Positions 1 to 4,301 of a DNA stretch of 5,538 bases are shown here, piece by piece. Position 1 is the first letter of the stretch. Every line of letters starts with the position of its first letter. The notes beneath the pieces were generated by a model. That model was not told the origin of the DNA, made no database searches, and saw only the letters and a program-made list of their open reading frames with translations. The translations under genes were made by a program, and so were the position numbers. The DNA is from Thermococcus sp. (lineage in GTDB: Archaea > Methanobacteriota_B > Thermococci > Thermococcales > Thermococcaceae), in the NCBI GenBank assembly GCA_021160985.1, contig JAGHBN010000188.1:1-5538 (forward strand). The letters are read 5' to 3'.

Positions 1-101
1 CCCATGGCTATGTAGTTGGGTATGAGCACCCCCGCCGCTCCCATTCCAGCTATCGCGAACACGCTCGCGAGGATGTAGGTGAGTATCACCATCCCAAACA
101 T
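1..101 (-). CDS. TSUP (TauE/SafE)-type membrane transporter, N-terminal fragment
   Basis: The first 33 codons of a leftward gene are present and the rest lies beyond the left edge. The peptide starts MFGMVILTYILASVFAIAG and continues MGAAGVLIPNYIAM. It is one long hydrophobic stretch with a Gly/Ala-rich turn followed by a Pro, which resembles the first membrane helix and conserved loop of archaeal TSUP (sulfite exporter TauE/SafE) proteins. Such proteins export small anions, often sulfur compounds or organic acids, but the substrate cannot be read from this fragment. The ATG at 101 is supported by a very strong ribosome binding site, GGAGGTGAT at 115-107, five bases upstream. A TATA box at 158-167 and a palindrome at 137-156 precede it. 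The gene is divergent from the winged-helix regulator at 240, which probably controls it. The membrane-protein call is firmer than the TSUP family call. Confidence 0.7.
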   Translation of the reverse strand, partial: MFGMVILTYILASVFAIAGMGAAGVLIPNYIAM

Positions 102-136
102 CCTCCATCACCTCCGTCTTTTATCTCATCCTTTCT

Positions 137-156
137 ATTTTGTAATATCACAAAAT
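137..156. promoter_or_regulatory. Near-perfect 20-bp palindrome, candidate operator
   Basis: The arms ATTTTGT (137-143) and ACAAAAT (150-156) are exact reverse complements, and the six-base centre AATATC mismatches only at its outer pair, giving 18 of 20 symmetric bases. It lies between the leftward TATA box (158-167) and the predicted leftward transcription start near 135-140, the usual place for a repressor site in archaea. The nearby winged-helix regulator is the obvious candidate ligand; that link is inference. Confidence 0.55.
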
Positions 157-157
157 T

Positions 158-167
158 CTTTATAAAG
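158..167 (-). promoter_or_regulatory. TATA box of the TSUP-type gene
   Basis: CTTTATAAAG is a perfect palindrome and a strong Thermococcales TATA element. Read leftward it predicts a start near 135 and a leader of about 35 bases that includes the ribosome binding site. Because it is symmetric it could also drive rightward transcription of the regulator, with a leader of about 50 bases. Confidence 0.55.
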
Positions 168-208
168 TTTTCTATAACATTTGAGCTGAACTCGCCCAAA
201 AGCGGTAA

Positions 209-217
209 TTTTATAAG
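209..217 (+). promoter_or_regulatory. Possible TATA box of the winged-helix regulator
   Basis: TTTTATAAG-like sequence in the AT-rich gap. It predicts transcription from about 238-240, so a start at GTG 240/243 would be nearly leaderless, while an ATG at 261/264 could use GGTGGTGA (239-246) as ribosome binding site. If the palindromic TATA at 158-167 is used instead, GGAGGGG (221-227) becomes the ribosome binding site for GTG 240. Confidence 0.4.
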
Positions 218-239
218 GATGGAGGGGTAATAATCAACG

Positions 240-578
240 GTGGTGAAGGTGCCGAAGTGGATGATGGGTGACATGGCCAGTTTGAAGAACCTCATGATGA
301 CCCTCAAGCCTTTGATGGCCGAACCGAAGCGGAGCATCATAAAAATCCTGAGTGAGGGCGTTAAGGGAACGAACGAGATATACCGGGCCCTTCAGGAGAG
401 GGGCCTCAACATGCCCCGCTCAACGCTCTACTACCACCTCTCTGCCCTTGAGGACATGGGGATAATCGAGATGGCGGGTTACAGGGAAGTTGGAGGTGGA
501 GCGCCCGAGAAGCTCTGGAAGCTCAGGGTCAGGAAGGTAGGAATAGACCTTGTCACGGGGGAAATATTCAGGGAGTGA
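240..578 (+). CDS. ArsR-like winged-helix transcriptional regulator
   Basis: A 112-residue DNA-binding protein. Residues about 30-96 form a winged helix-turn-helix: a first helix (RSIIKILSEG), a positioning helix (TNEIYRALQERG), a recognition helix beginning PRSTLYYHLSALEDMG (59-74), and a wing with a Gly-rich tip (REVGGGAPEKLWKL). This is the pattern of ArsR/HTH_20 repressors of archaea. The protein has no cysteine, so it cannot sense arsenite or metals through thiols as classical ArsR does. It is divergent from the TSUP-type gene and probably represses that promoter and its own. Its 3' end overlaps the arsC remnant on the other strand by 11 bp. The start is uncertain: GTG 240 gives the longest form, and ATG 261 or 264 (105 or 104 residues) keep the whole domain. 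Confidence 0.85.
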   Translation: MVKVPKWMMGDMASLKNLMMTLKPLMAEPKRSIIKILSEGVKGTNEIYRALQERGLNMPRSTLYYHLSALEDMGIIEMAGYREVGGGAPEKLWKLRVRKVGIDLVTGEIFRE

Positions 579-797
579 AAGTGCCCTTTCTCCCAATTAT
601 CTCCTCCCTGCCCTTGCCCGCTTTCAAGTCTTCAATGAGCTTGAGGACCCTCCTCTTTATCTCGTCCCTCACCTCGCGGTACTTCTCTATCGGCTTCCTG
701 TAAGGGTCTTCAAGCCCCCAGTCCATGTCTTCTCAGGGGGAGCATAGGGGCACCTGTCGCGACAGCCCATCGTTATGAGGACGTAAGCCCTATCACC
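568..797 (-). pseudogene. arsC: Arsenate reductase (low-Mr phosphatase fold) remnant, 5'-truncated and frameshifted
   Basis: Leftward reading gives AYVLITMGCRDRCPYAPPEK in one frame, then (after a frame change near 722-724) DWGLEDPYRKPIEKYREVRD and onward to a TGA at 568-570. This is the second half of a thioredoxin-type arsenate reductase: the TMGC redox-cysteine region and the W-x-L-x-D-P loop before the last helix. The N-terminal half with the catalytic C-x5-R phosphate loop is absent; homology stops near 795, where ACR3 sequence on the other strand begins. The frame change fits loss of one G: ACATGGACTGG is present where ACATGGGACTGG would keep the reading frame through KTWDWGLEDP. No start codon fits an intact protein, so the gene is dead. 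The stop lies inside the end of the regulator gene on the opposite strand. Confidence 0.8.
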
Positions 798-1104
798 ATC
801 CCGCTCACGATACAGACTTACTTCATATTTGCCCTCGCCTACGGCTGGGCGTGCTCTGGAAGCTCCCGCACAAGGTGGCCGCTCCGGCTTCATTCATAGG
901 TGCGAGCAACTTCTTCGAGCTTGCGGTAGCAGTAGCTATAGCGCTATTCGGCCTGGAGAGCGGGGCCGCGCTGGCGACCTGTCGATGTCCTCGAAGAGGC
1001 CCCCAATAATGCTCAGCTTCGTGTGGATTGCAAACAGGACGAGGCACCCCTTCACGGCGAAGTTTGAAGCCAGAAGCGCCGTACCTGTGCCCTCTGAGGA
1101 GTGA
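798..1104 (+). pseudogene. ACR3 arsenite efflux permease remnant, 3' part with frameshifts
   Basis: Rightward reading in pieces gives IPLTIQTYFIFALAYGWA (from 798), then in a second frame KLPHKVAAPASFIGASNFFE and LAVAVAIALFGLESGAALAT (860-979), then in a third frame MLSFVWIANRTRHPFTAKFE to a TGA at 1102-1104. The APASFIGASNFFELAVAVAI segment is the signature late transmembrane region of ACR3-type arsenite exporters. At least three frame changes are needed: near 851-857, near 979-981, and near 1000-1009. The stretch between the last two still reads VDVLEE, close to the V-x-V-x-V-E expected there. The first part of the permease, several hundred codons, is missing; homology begins where the arsC remnant ends. 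This stretch has no intact gene and cannot make a working transporter. Confidence 0.8.
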
Positions 1105-1144
1105 GGACCCTTCCCCACTTTTCTTTTGGGACAAAAACTTAATC

Positions 1145-1162
1145 AATGAAAATATATTCATT
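1145..1162. promoter_or_regulatory. 18-bp imperfect palindrome, candidate operator
   Basis: The arms AATGAA (1145-1150) and TTCATT (1157-1162) are exact reverse complements around an AT-only centre; 16 of 18 bases are symmetric. It sits between a possible TATA element (AAACTTAAT, about 1135-1143) and the nitroreductase start at 1180, overlapping the expected transcription start. A repressor site is the simplest reading. It could also contribute an alternative TATA box (AATATA). Confidence 0.45.
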
Positions 1163-1179
1163 AATTCTTGGGGTGCGCC

Positions 1180-1770
1180 ATGAGGATTGAACTGCCTTCT
1201 CCGAGACGTAAGGGTGAGATGAGCCTTGAGGAAGCTATAGACTTGAGAAAGAGCATCCGAAAGTACAAAGACGAGCCTTTGACACTTGAACAGGTATCCC
1301 AGATACTCTGGGCCGCCTATGGGATAAACGCCCACGGAAAGAGGACTTCTCCGAGCGCCGGCGCGTGCTACCCGTTCGAGGTTTACGTCGCGGCCTCGAA
1401 CGTTGAAGGCCTTGAGCCCGGCCTCTACCACTATGACGGCGAGAGCCACACCCTTGAGCTGGTGCGCGAGGGGGACTTAAACGGCCCTCTGACGAAGGCC
1501 TGTCTCGACCAGGAACACGTTGAGACCGCGCCGATAAACATCATAATCGTCGCCCACTACGAGAGGACGACGAGGAGGTACGGCGAGAGGGGCTACCGCT
1601 ACGTCCACATTGATGCAGGTCATATGGGGCAGAACATCTACCTGCAGGTCACGGCACTGAGACTGGGGACGGTCGCAGTGGGAGCCTTTAGGGACGAAGA
1701 GGTCAAAAAAATACTAGGTGTGCCGGGAGACCCGCTGTACATCTTCCCGGTTGGGGTTCCAGCCGATTAA
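1180..1770 (+). CDS. SagB/ThcOx-like nitroreductase-family flavoprotein
   Basis: A 196-residue FMN-dependent oxidoreductase of the nitroreductase fold. Visible motifs: RKSIRKYKDEPLTLEQVSQI (23-42), the FMN-contact segment RTSPSAGACYPFEVYV (55-70), the SagB-type strand GLEPGLYHYDGESHTLEL (78-94), HIDAGHMGQNIYLQ (143-156) and the C-terminal VGAF...IFPVGVP. The GLYHYD strand and the early LSQLLWAAYG-like helix distinguish it from ordinary NfsB enzymes and match the SagB/ThcOx type, of which archaeal stand-alone forms are common and mostly of unknown substrate. No peptide-modification partner genes are nearby, so a role in azoline oxidation is not indicated. ATG 1180 is preferred over an upstream TTG at 1168 because GGGGTG (1170-1175) sits four bases before it. 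The stop overlaps that of the convergent small exported protein by 4 bp. It probably acts as a cytoplasmic dimer. Confidence 0.88.
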   Translation: MRIELPSPRRKGEMSLEEAIDLRKSIRKYKDEPLTLEQVSQILWAAYGINAHGKRTSPSAGACYPFEVYVAASNVEGLEPGLYHYDGESHTLELVREGDLNGPLTKACLDQEHVETAPINIIIVAHYERTTRRYGERGYRYVHIDAGHMGQNIYLQVTALRLGTVAVGAFRDEEVKKILGVPGDPLYIFPVGVPAD

Positions 1771-2120
1771 AGCTCACTGGCCTCGTAAATGAGCTCGCCT
1801 TCTTCCTCTTTTACCAGTTTTGCCTCGTAGCGCTTTATCTCCCCGTTGGTATTTACCTCCATGATTACCTTCTCGGAGGCCAGCCTCTCCTCCGTGGTAA
1901 ACTCCTTCGTCTCTATCGCCTGAGTGAAGAAGTCGCCATTCCTCTCGAACTTGAAGACGAGGGCCTCCCCTTTGAGCTGGTAACCATTGTAGACGGCCCC
2001 GCCCATTCTGAAGGTGGCCTTGAGGGTAACGTATTTGCCGCTCTCCTGGGAGCCCAAAGCATAAATACCCCCCGCAACTAACGGTAAAATTACAACCAAA
2101 ACTGCAAACACTTTCTTCAT
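1767..2120 (-). CDS. Small exported or membrane-anchored protein, function unknown
   Basis: A 117-residue protein. Residues 1-22 (MKKVFAVLVVILPLVAGGIY) are a positively charged start followed by a hydrophobic core, read as a signal peptide or single anchor. The remaining 95 residues alternate short strands and charged turns (KYVTLKATFRMGG, YQLKGEALVFKFERNG, KVIMEVNTNGEIKRYEAKLV) and look like a small beta-rich extracytoplasmic domain. There are no cysteines, no lipobox and no recognisable motif. The ATG at 2120 is chosen over an out-of-frame upstream ATG at 2130, whose reading is rich in Arg/Gly and lacks coding character. A TATA element (CTTTTATGG, 2160-2152) predicts a leader of roughly 10 bases with only a weak GTGA as ribosome binding site. 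I do not recognise the family. Confidence 0.75.
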   Translation of the reverse strand: MKKVFAVLVVILPLVAGGIYALGSQESGKYVTLKATFRMGGAVYNGYQLKGEALVFKFERNGDFFTQAIETKEFTTEERLASEKVIMEVNTNGEIKRYEAKLVKEEEGELIYEASEL

Positions 2121-2151
2121 AACGTTTCACTAATTTATCCTCGCATTAAAA

Positions 2152-2160
2152 CCATAAAAG
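2152..2160 (-). promoter_or_regulatory. Possible TATA box of the small exported protein gene
   Basis: Read leftward the sequence is CTTTTATGG, about 30 bases before the ATG at 2120, giving a predicted transcript start near 2130. The palindrome at 2170-2191 lies just upstream of it. Confidence 0.4.
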
Positions 2161-2169
2161 GGTTCTGAA

Positions 2170-2191
2170 AGCTTCAAACCCGTTTGAAGCT
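2170..2191. repeat. Perfect 10-bp inverted repeat with 2-base centre
   Basis: The arms AGCTTCAAAC (2170-2179) and GTTTGAAGCT (2182-2191) are exact reverse complements with only CC between them. It lies directly upstream of the TATA region of the leftward small exported protein gene, so it may be an operator or activator site. Leftward transcription from ferritin could also fold it into a hairpin followed by TTTC, so a terminator role is the alternative. Confidence 0.5.
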
Positions 2192-2312
2192 AACTCCTGC
2201 GGAGCTCTTCAAGCTTCAGCAGGACTTCTTCTCTGTGCCTTATGGGGTTCTGCCTCGAAGCTCTATATCGCACTTCTCCTCTCCAAAAAGCGAATAGAAA
2301 GCAAAAAATCAC
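2190..2312 (-). CDS. Possible 40-codon ORF coupled to the ferritin stop; doubtful
   Basis: A GTG at 2312-2310 overlaps the ferritin TGA in the arrangement GTGA, and AGGGGGA in the ferritin 3' end could serve as ribosome binding site, the layout of translational coupling. The predicted peptide begins MIFCFLFAFWRGE and ends SRQNPIRHREEVLLKLEELRRS. The second half has convincing archaeal codon use and the look of a charged C-terminal helix. The first half, however, is encoded by the oligo-T tract that is probably the ferritin terminator. A degraded 3' end of a lost gene is at least as likely as a real small protein. I do not recognise the tail. Confidence 0.25.
   Translation of the reverse strand: MIFCFLFAFWRGEVRYRASRQNPIRHREEVLLKLEELRRS
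2284..2308 (-). terminator. Oligo-T terminator after ferritin
   Basis: Read leftward, immediately after the ferritin TGA come six T (2308-2303), then TTTCTATT and CTTTTT (2289-2284 region). Runs of T on the RNA-like strand without a stable hairpin are the usual transcription stop in Thermococcales. Confidence 0.5.
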
Positions 2313-2833
2313 TCCCCCTGCGGGATGAGAAGCGCCGGAAGCTTCGGAGCCCTCTGACCGAGCTCCTGGTCGAGCATGAAGAGAACCTGCGGGCTGTCCT
2401 TGGCGAACTTTAGCTTGTCGAGCACCTTCTTGACGCTGGCCTCCTCTTCGACCTGCTCGTTTATGAACCACTCAAGAAATGCCCTCGTCGCGTAGTCCTT
2501 CTCCTCTTCCGCAAGTGCGGCGAGTTCGTTTATGGACTTGCTTATGAACTTCTCGTGCTCGTAGGCAGCCTCAAAGGCAACAAGCGGGGACTCCCACTAC
2601 TTCGGGGGCTTCTGAATCTCCATAAGCTCGACCCTGCCGTTCCTGTCGTAGATGTAGTTGTAGAACCTCAGCGCGTGGCCGAGCTCCTCCTCAGCCTGGG
2701 CATTCATCCAGTTGGCGAAGCCCCCAAGGTTCATATCCTCAAAATAGGCCGCCATCGCGAAGTACAGGTAAGCAGAATAAAGCTCCCTGTTAAGTTGCTC
2801 GTTTAGGGCCTTCAGCATCCTTTCACTCAGCAT
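2309..2833 (-). pseudogene. ftnA: Ferritin (iron storage), interrupted by an in-frame TAG at codon 79
   Basis: Reading through from ATG 2833 to TGA 2309 gives 174 codons, the length I recall for Pyrococcus furiosus ferritin, with one internal stop, TAG at 2599-2597. Before it: MLSERMLKALNEQLNRELYS and onward with ferroxidase ligands E17, E50 and H53. After it, in the same frame: WESPLVAFEAAYEHEKFISK with E94, then EWFINEQVEEEASV with E126, E129 and E130, and the C-terminal RAPKLPALLIPQGE. In relatives the stop position is Glu (KPPKEWESP), so a single GAG-to-TAG change explains it. The 78-residue product holds only the first half of the four-helix bundle and could not form the 24-subunit shell. 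Everything else is intact, so the change is recent, a sequencing error, or suppressed. A strong GGAGGT ribosome binding site (2846-2841) and TATA box remain. Divergent from the second nitroreductase. Confidence 0.92.
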
Positions 2834-2857
2834 CTTAATAACCTCCGAGTATAGTTA

Positions 2858-2890
2858 CCCCCAGTTACTTTAAAAGTCTTGCCCTGGGGG
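2858..2890. promoter_or_regulatory. Ferritin promoter: TATA box flanked by a 7-bp inverted repeat
   Basis: The leftward TATA box is CTTTTAAAG (2876-2868), giving a start near 2847 and a leader of about 14 bases. CCCCCAG at 2858-2864 and CTGGGGG at 2884-2890 are exact reverse complements separated by 19 bases and straddle the TATA box. A direct repeat AGTTAC (2853-2858 and 2863-2868), one helical turn apart, overlaps the inner side. The geometry suggests a dimeric repressor, possibly iron or redox responsive; the regulator is unknown. Confidence 0.45.
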
Positions 2891-2908
2891 CTCTTCCTGA
2901 GAAAAGGG

Positions 2909-2915
2909 TATTAAA
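2909..2915 (+). promoter_or_regulatory. Possible TATA box of the second nitroreductase
   Basis: TATTAAA, 32 bases before the ATG at 2947, predicts a start near 2937 and a very short leader containing GGTGAT (2938-2943). Confidence 0.4.
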
Positions 2916-2946
2916 CGCCCTTTACCAAACAGCTCCCGGTGATACC

Positions 2947-3486
2947 ATGGAGTTCTTCGAAGTCCTCAGGAAGAGGAGGAGCGTAAGGCGCTTCCAGGAC
3001 AAGCCCGTGCCGAGGGAGATTATTGAGAAGCTCCTTGAGGCGGCGTTTCTCTCCCCGAGTTCGTTCAACAAGAGGCCGTGGCACTTCATAGTGGTGGACG
3101 AGGAAGAAAAACTCCTTGCCCTCTCAAAGGCGAAGCTCGGCGCCGCGGGGCTGGCGACGGCACCCCTCGCGATAGTTGTCACCGCCGACGGGAGCCGGAG
3201 CGACGTCTGGGTTGAGGACGCCAGCATAGCGGCGGAGCACATCCAGCTGGCAGCATTAGACCTCGGCCTCGGAGCCTTCTGGGTGCAGATACGGAACAGG
3301 ATGCACGACGAGAGCAAGAGCGCCGAGGACTACGTGAGGGAGCTCCTTAAAATTCCTGAGAACTACCGCGTCCTCTGCATCATTGGAGTCGGCTACCCGG
3401 CGGAGAAAAAGGAACCGCACGGGAAAGAGGTCTTCGAGTGGGGAAAGGTCAGCCACAATGAGTTTGGAGCGAAGTTCAAGAGGTAG
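2947..3486 (+). CDS. Nitroreductase-family FMN oxidoreductase
   Basis: A 179-residue protein with the complete nitroreductase fold. Motifs: RKRRSVRRFQDKPVPREII (8-26), the FMN-binding SPSSFNKRPWHFIVV (36-50), the short helix region EDASIAAEHIQLAALDLGLG (90-109) followed by AFWVQI, and the Gly-rich IGVGYPAEKKEPHGK (146-160), typical of small archaeal nitroreductases. It is expected to form a dimer with two FMN at the interface and to reduce quinones, nitro compounds or flavins using NAD(P)H; the physiological substrate is not evident. It is clearly different from the SagB-like enzyme at 1180 (no GLYHYD strand, different C-terminus), so the two are not a recent duplication. The ATG at 2947 follows GGTGAT closely (three-base gap). 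The 3' end overlaps the convergent flavodoxin by 11 bp. Divergent from ferritin, with separate promoters in a 113-bp gap. Confidence 0.9.
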   Translation: MEFFEVLRKRRSVRRFQDKPVPREIIEKLLEAAFLSPSSFNKRPWHFIVVDEEEKLLALSKAKLGAAGLATAPLAIVVTADGSRSDVWVEDASIAAEHIQLAALDLGLGAFWVQIRNRMHDESKSAEDYVRELLKIPENYRVLCIIGVGYPAEKKEPHGKEVFEWGKVSHNEFGAKFKR

Positions 3487-3943
3487 AGCCACTTAATGCC
3501 TTCAGCTCCTCAACCAGCTCCTTTATCCCCTCATCCAGCCTCTTTTTCACCAGGGCCTTGCTGAGGACGGGCCTCCTCCCAAGGATCTCCCCCATCTGCT
3601 CAAGGCACTTCCCCCCTCTCCCAGCGCACGTGCAGAAAAAGGCAGCGTTCCCAATCTTCCCCCTGTTCTGGAGCAAATAGGTTCTTATGGCCGGAGTCAC
3701 GCGGCCGTTCCAGACCGGAGTCCCGATGACCACGAGGTCGTAGCCGGAAGGGTCCTTCTCAAACTCTATCTCCGTGGTCTTGCCCTTCGTCGCGTCGTAG
3801 CCCGCTATGAGAAAGCCAAGAATTCCCTTCCGGGGCTTTTTGTCTATGACCTCATCAACGTCTGCGTTGAGGGCCCTGGCTACTTCCTGGGCGACCCATT
3901 TTGTCGTCCCGCTCCGTGAGTAGAATACAACGAGCGTTTTCAC
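3476..3943 (-). CDS. Flavodoxin-family protein
   Basis: A 155-residue short-chain flavodoxin-like protein. MKTLVVFYSRSGTTKWVAQE at the N-terminus carries the FMN phosphate loop SRSGTTK (9-15). The second flavin loop is VVIGTPVWNGRVTPAIRTYL (71-90). A Cys-rich strand follows, FFCTCAGRGGKC (102-113) with cysteines at 104, 106 and 113, which is common in archaeal flavodoxins of this type and could be redox active. It probably carries electrons in the cytoplasm between low-potential donors and oxidoreductases; the neighbouring nitroreductase is a plausible but unproven partner. GTG 3943 is preferred: relatives begin at this point and GGGGGTGG lies about five bases upstream. The ATG at 3958 would add only five residues (MGVGS) and has a poor ribosome binding site. 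A TATA box at 3994-4001 fits either. Confidence 0.88.
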   Translation of the reverse strand: MKTLVVFYSRSGTTKWVAQEVARALNADVDEVIDKKPRKGILGFLIAGYDATKGKTTEIEFEKDPSGYDLVVIGTPVWNGRVTPAIRTYLLQNRGKIGNAAFFCTCAGRGGKCLEQMGEILGRRPVLSKALVKKRLDEGIKELVEELKALSGSTS

Positions 3944-3993
3944 AGATCCCACCCCCATTAAATGCCCACGATAATTAATAGGGGTTTTGAGGA

Positions 3994-4001
3994 CTTTATA
4001 G
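3994..4001 (-). promoter_or_regulatory. TATA box of the flavodoxin gene
   Basis: CTATAAAG read leftward predicts a start near 3970 and a leader of roughly 25-30 bases to GTG 3943. Further TATA-like sequences occur at 4016-4023 (GTATAAAA, rightward) and 4049-4056 (GTTATAAA, rightward); no rightward gene follows them. Confidence 0.5.
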
Positions 4002-4066
4002 TGATTCGTGAAAAAGTATAAAATCCGGGAAAGCCCTCCAATTCGAGTGTTATAAAGTGACCCATA

Positions 4067-4261
4067 TTACCCCTTTCTCTTTGCTATTATGTCCTGAAGA
4101 AGCTCCCCGTCAACGCCGACGTTTTCAGGCTCGTTCTCATGGATTACAACGCTCACGTGGTGCACCTTGTATACTTCCCTGACGACCTCCGTTATTCTCT
4201 TCACTAGCTCCCTTTTGGTCTCCACATCCGCCTTCGGCCCCTCAACTATTATCGTCGGCAC
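4067..4261 (-). CDS. 4-oxalocrotonate tautomerase-superfamily protein
   Basis: A 64-codon protein starting M-PTIIVEGPKADVETKREL, followed by a helix (VKRITEVVREVYKV) and the strand-turn HVSVVIHENEPENVGVDGEL. Removal of the first Met exposes Pro as residue 1, the catalytic base of the tautomerase superfamily; mature length 63 residues against about 62 for the classic enzyme. This fixes the start at GTG 4261, with GGTGG five bases upstream, rather than at ATG 4291, which would bury the Pro after 11 residues and lies before the predicted transcript start. Arg11, Arg39 and Phe50 of the classical enzyme are not conserved here (Lys/Pro, Ser and Val-like positions), so the substrate is probably not 4-oxalocrotonate. 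No aromatic-degradation genes are nearby. It likely forms a small-subunit oligomer in the cytoplasm. Confidence 0.85.
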   Translation of the reverse strand: MPTIIVEGPKADVETKRELVKRITEVVREVYKVHHVSVVIHENEPENVGVDGELLQDIIAKRKG

Positions 4262-4292
4262 GCCAACCACCAAGGATGTTTTTCCTTTCATA

Positions 4293-4301
4293 TGTTAAAA
4301 T
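4293..4301 (-). promoter_or_regulatory. Possible TATA box of the tautomerase gene
   Basis: ATTTTAACA read leftward, placing the transcript start near 4270, just upstream of the GTG start at 4261 and downstream of the rejected ATG at 4291. Confidence 0.4.

Noticed and set aside
823..1449. Long leftward open frame of 208 codons opposite the ACR3 remnant and the nitroreductase
   Set aside because: Its product is rich in Arg/Ser/Pro with no family resemblance, and the other strand carries clear ACR3 and nitroreductase sequence. It is a shadow in GC-rich DNA.
2597..2599. TAG read as pyrrolysine
   Set aside because: Thermococcales are not known to encode the pyrrolysine system, and the homologous position is an ordinary surface Glu as I recall it, so a nonsense change or sequence error is simpler.
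2922..3317. Leftward open frame opposite the second nitroreductase
   Set aside because: Ser/Arg-rich shadow translation; the opposite strand shows full nitroreductase motifs.
3476..3958. Flavodoxin start at ATG 3958
   Set aside because: Poor ribosome binding site and only five extra residues; GTG 3943 has GGGGGTGG upstream and matches the usual family start.
4067..4291. Tautomerase start at ATG 4291
   Set aside because: It would add 10 residues before the catalytic Pro and lies upstream of the predicted transcript start. GTG 4261 gives the correct mature N-terminus.
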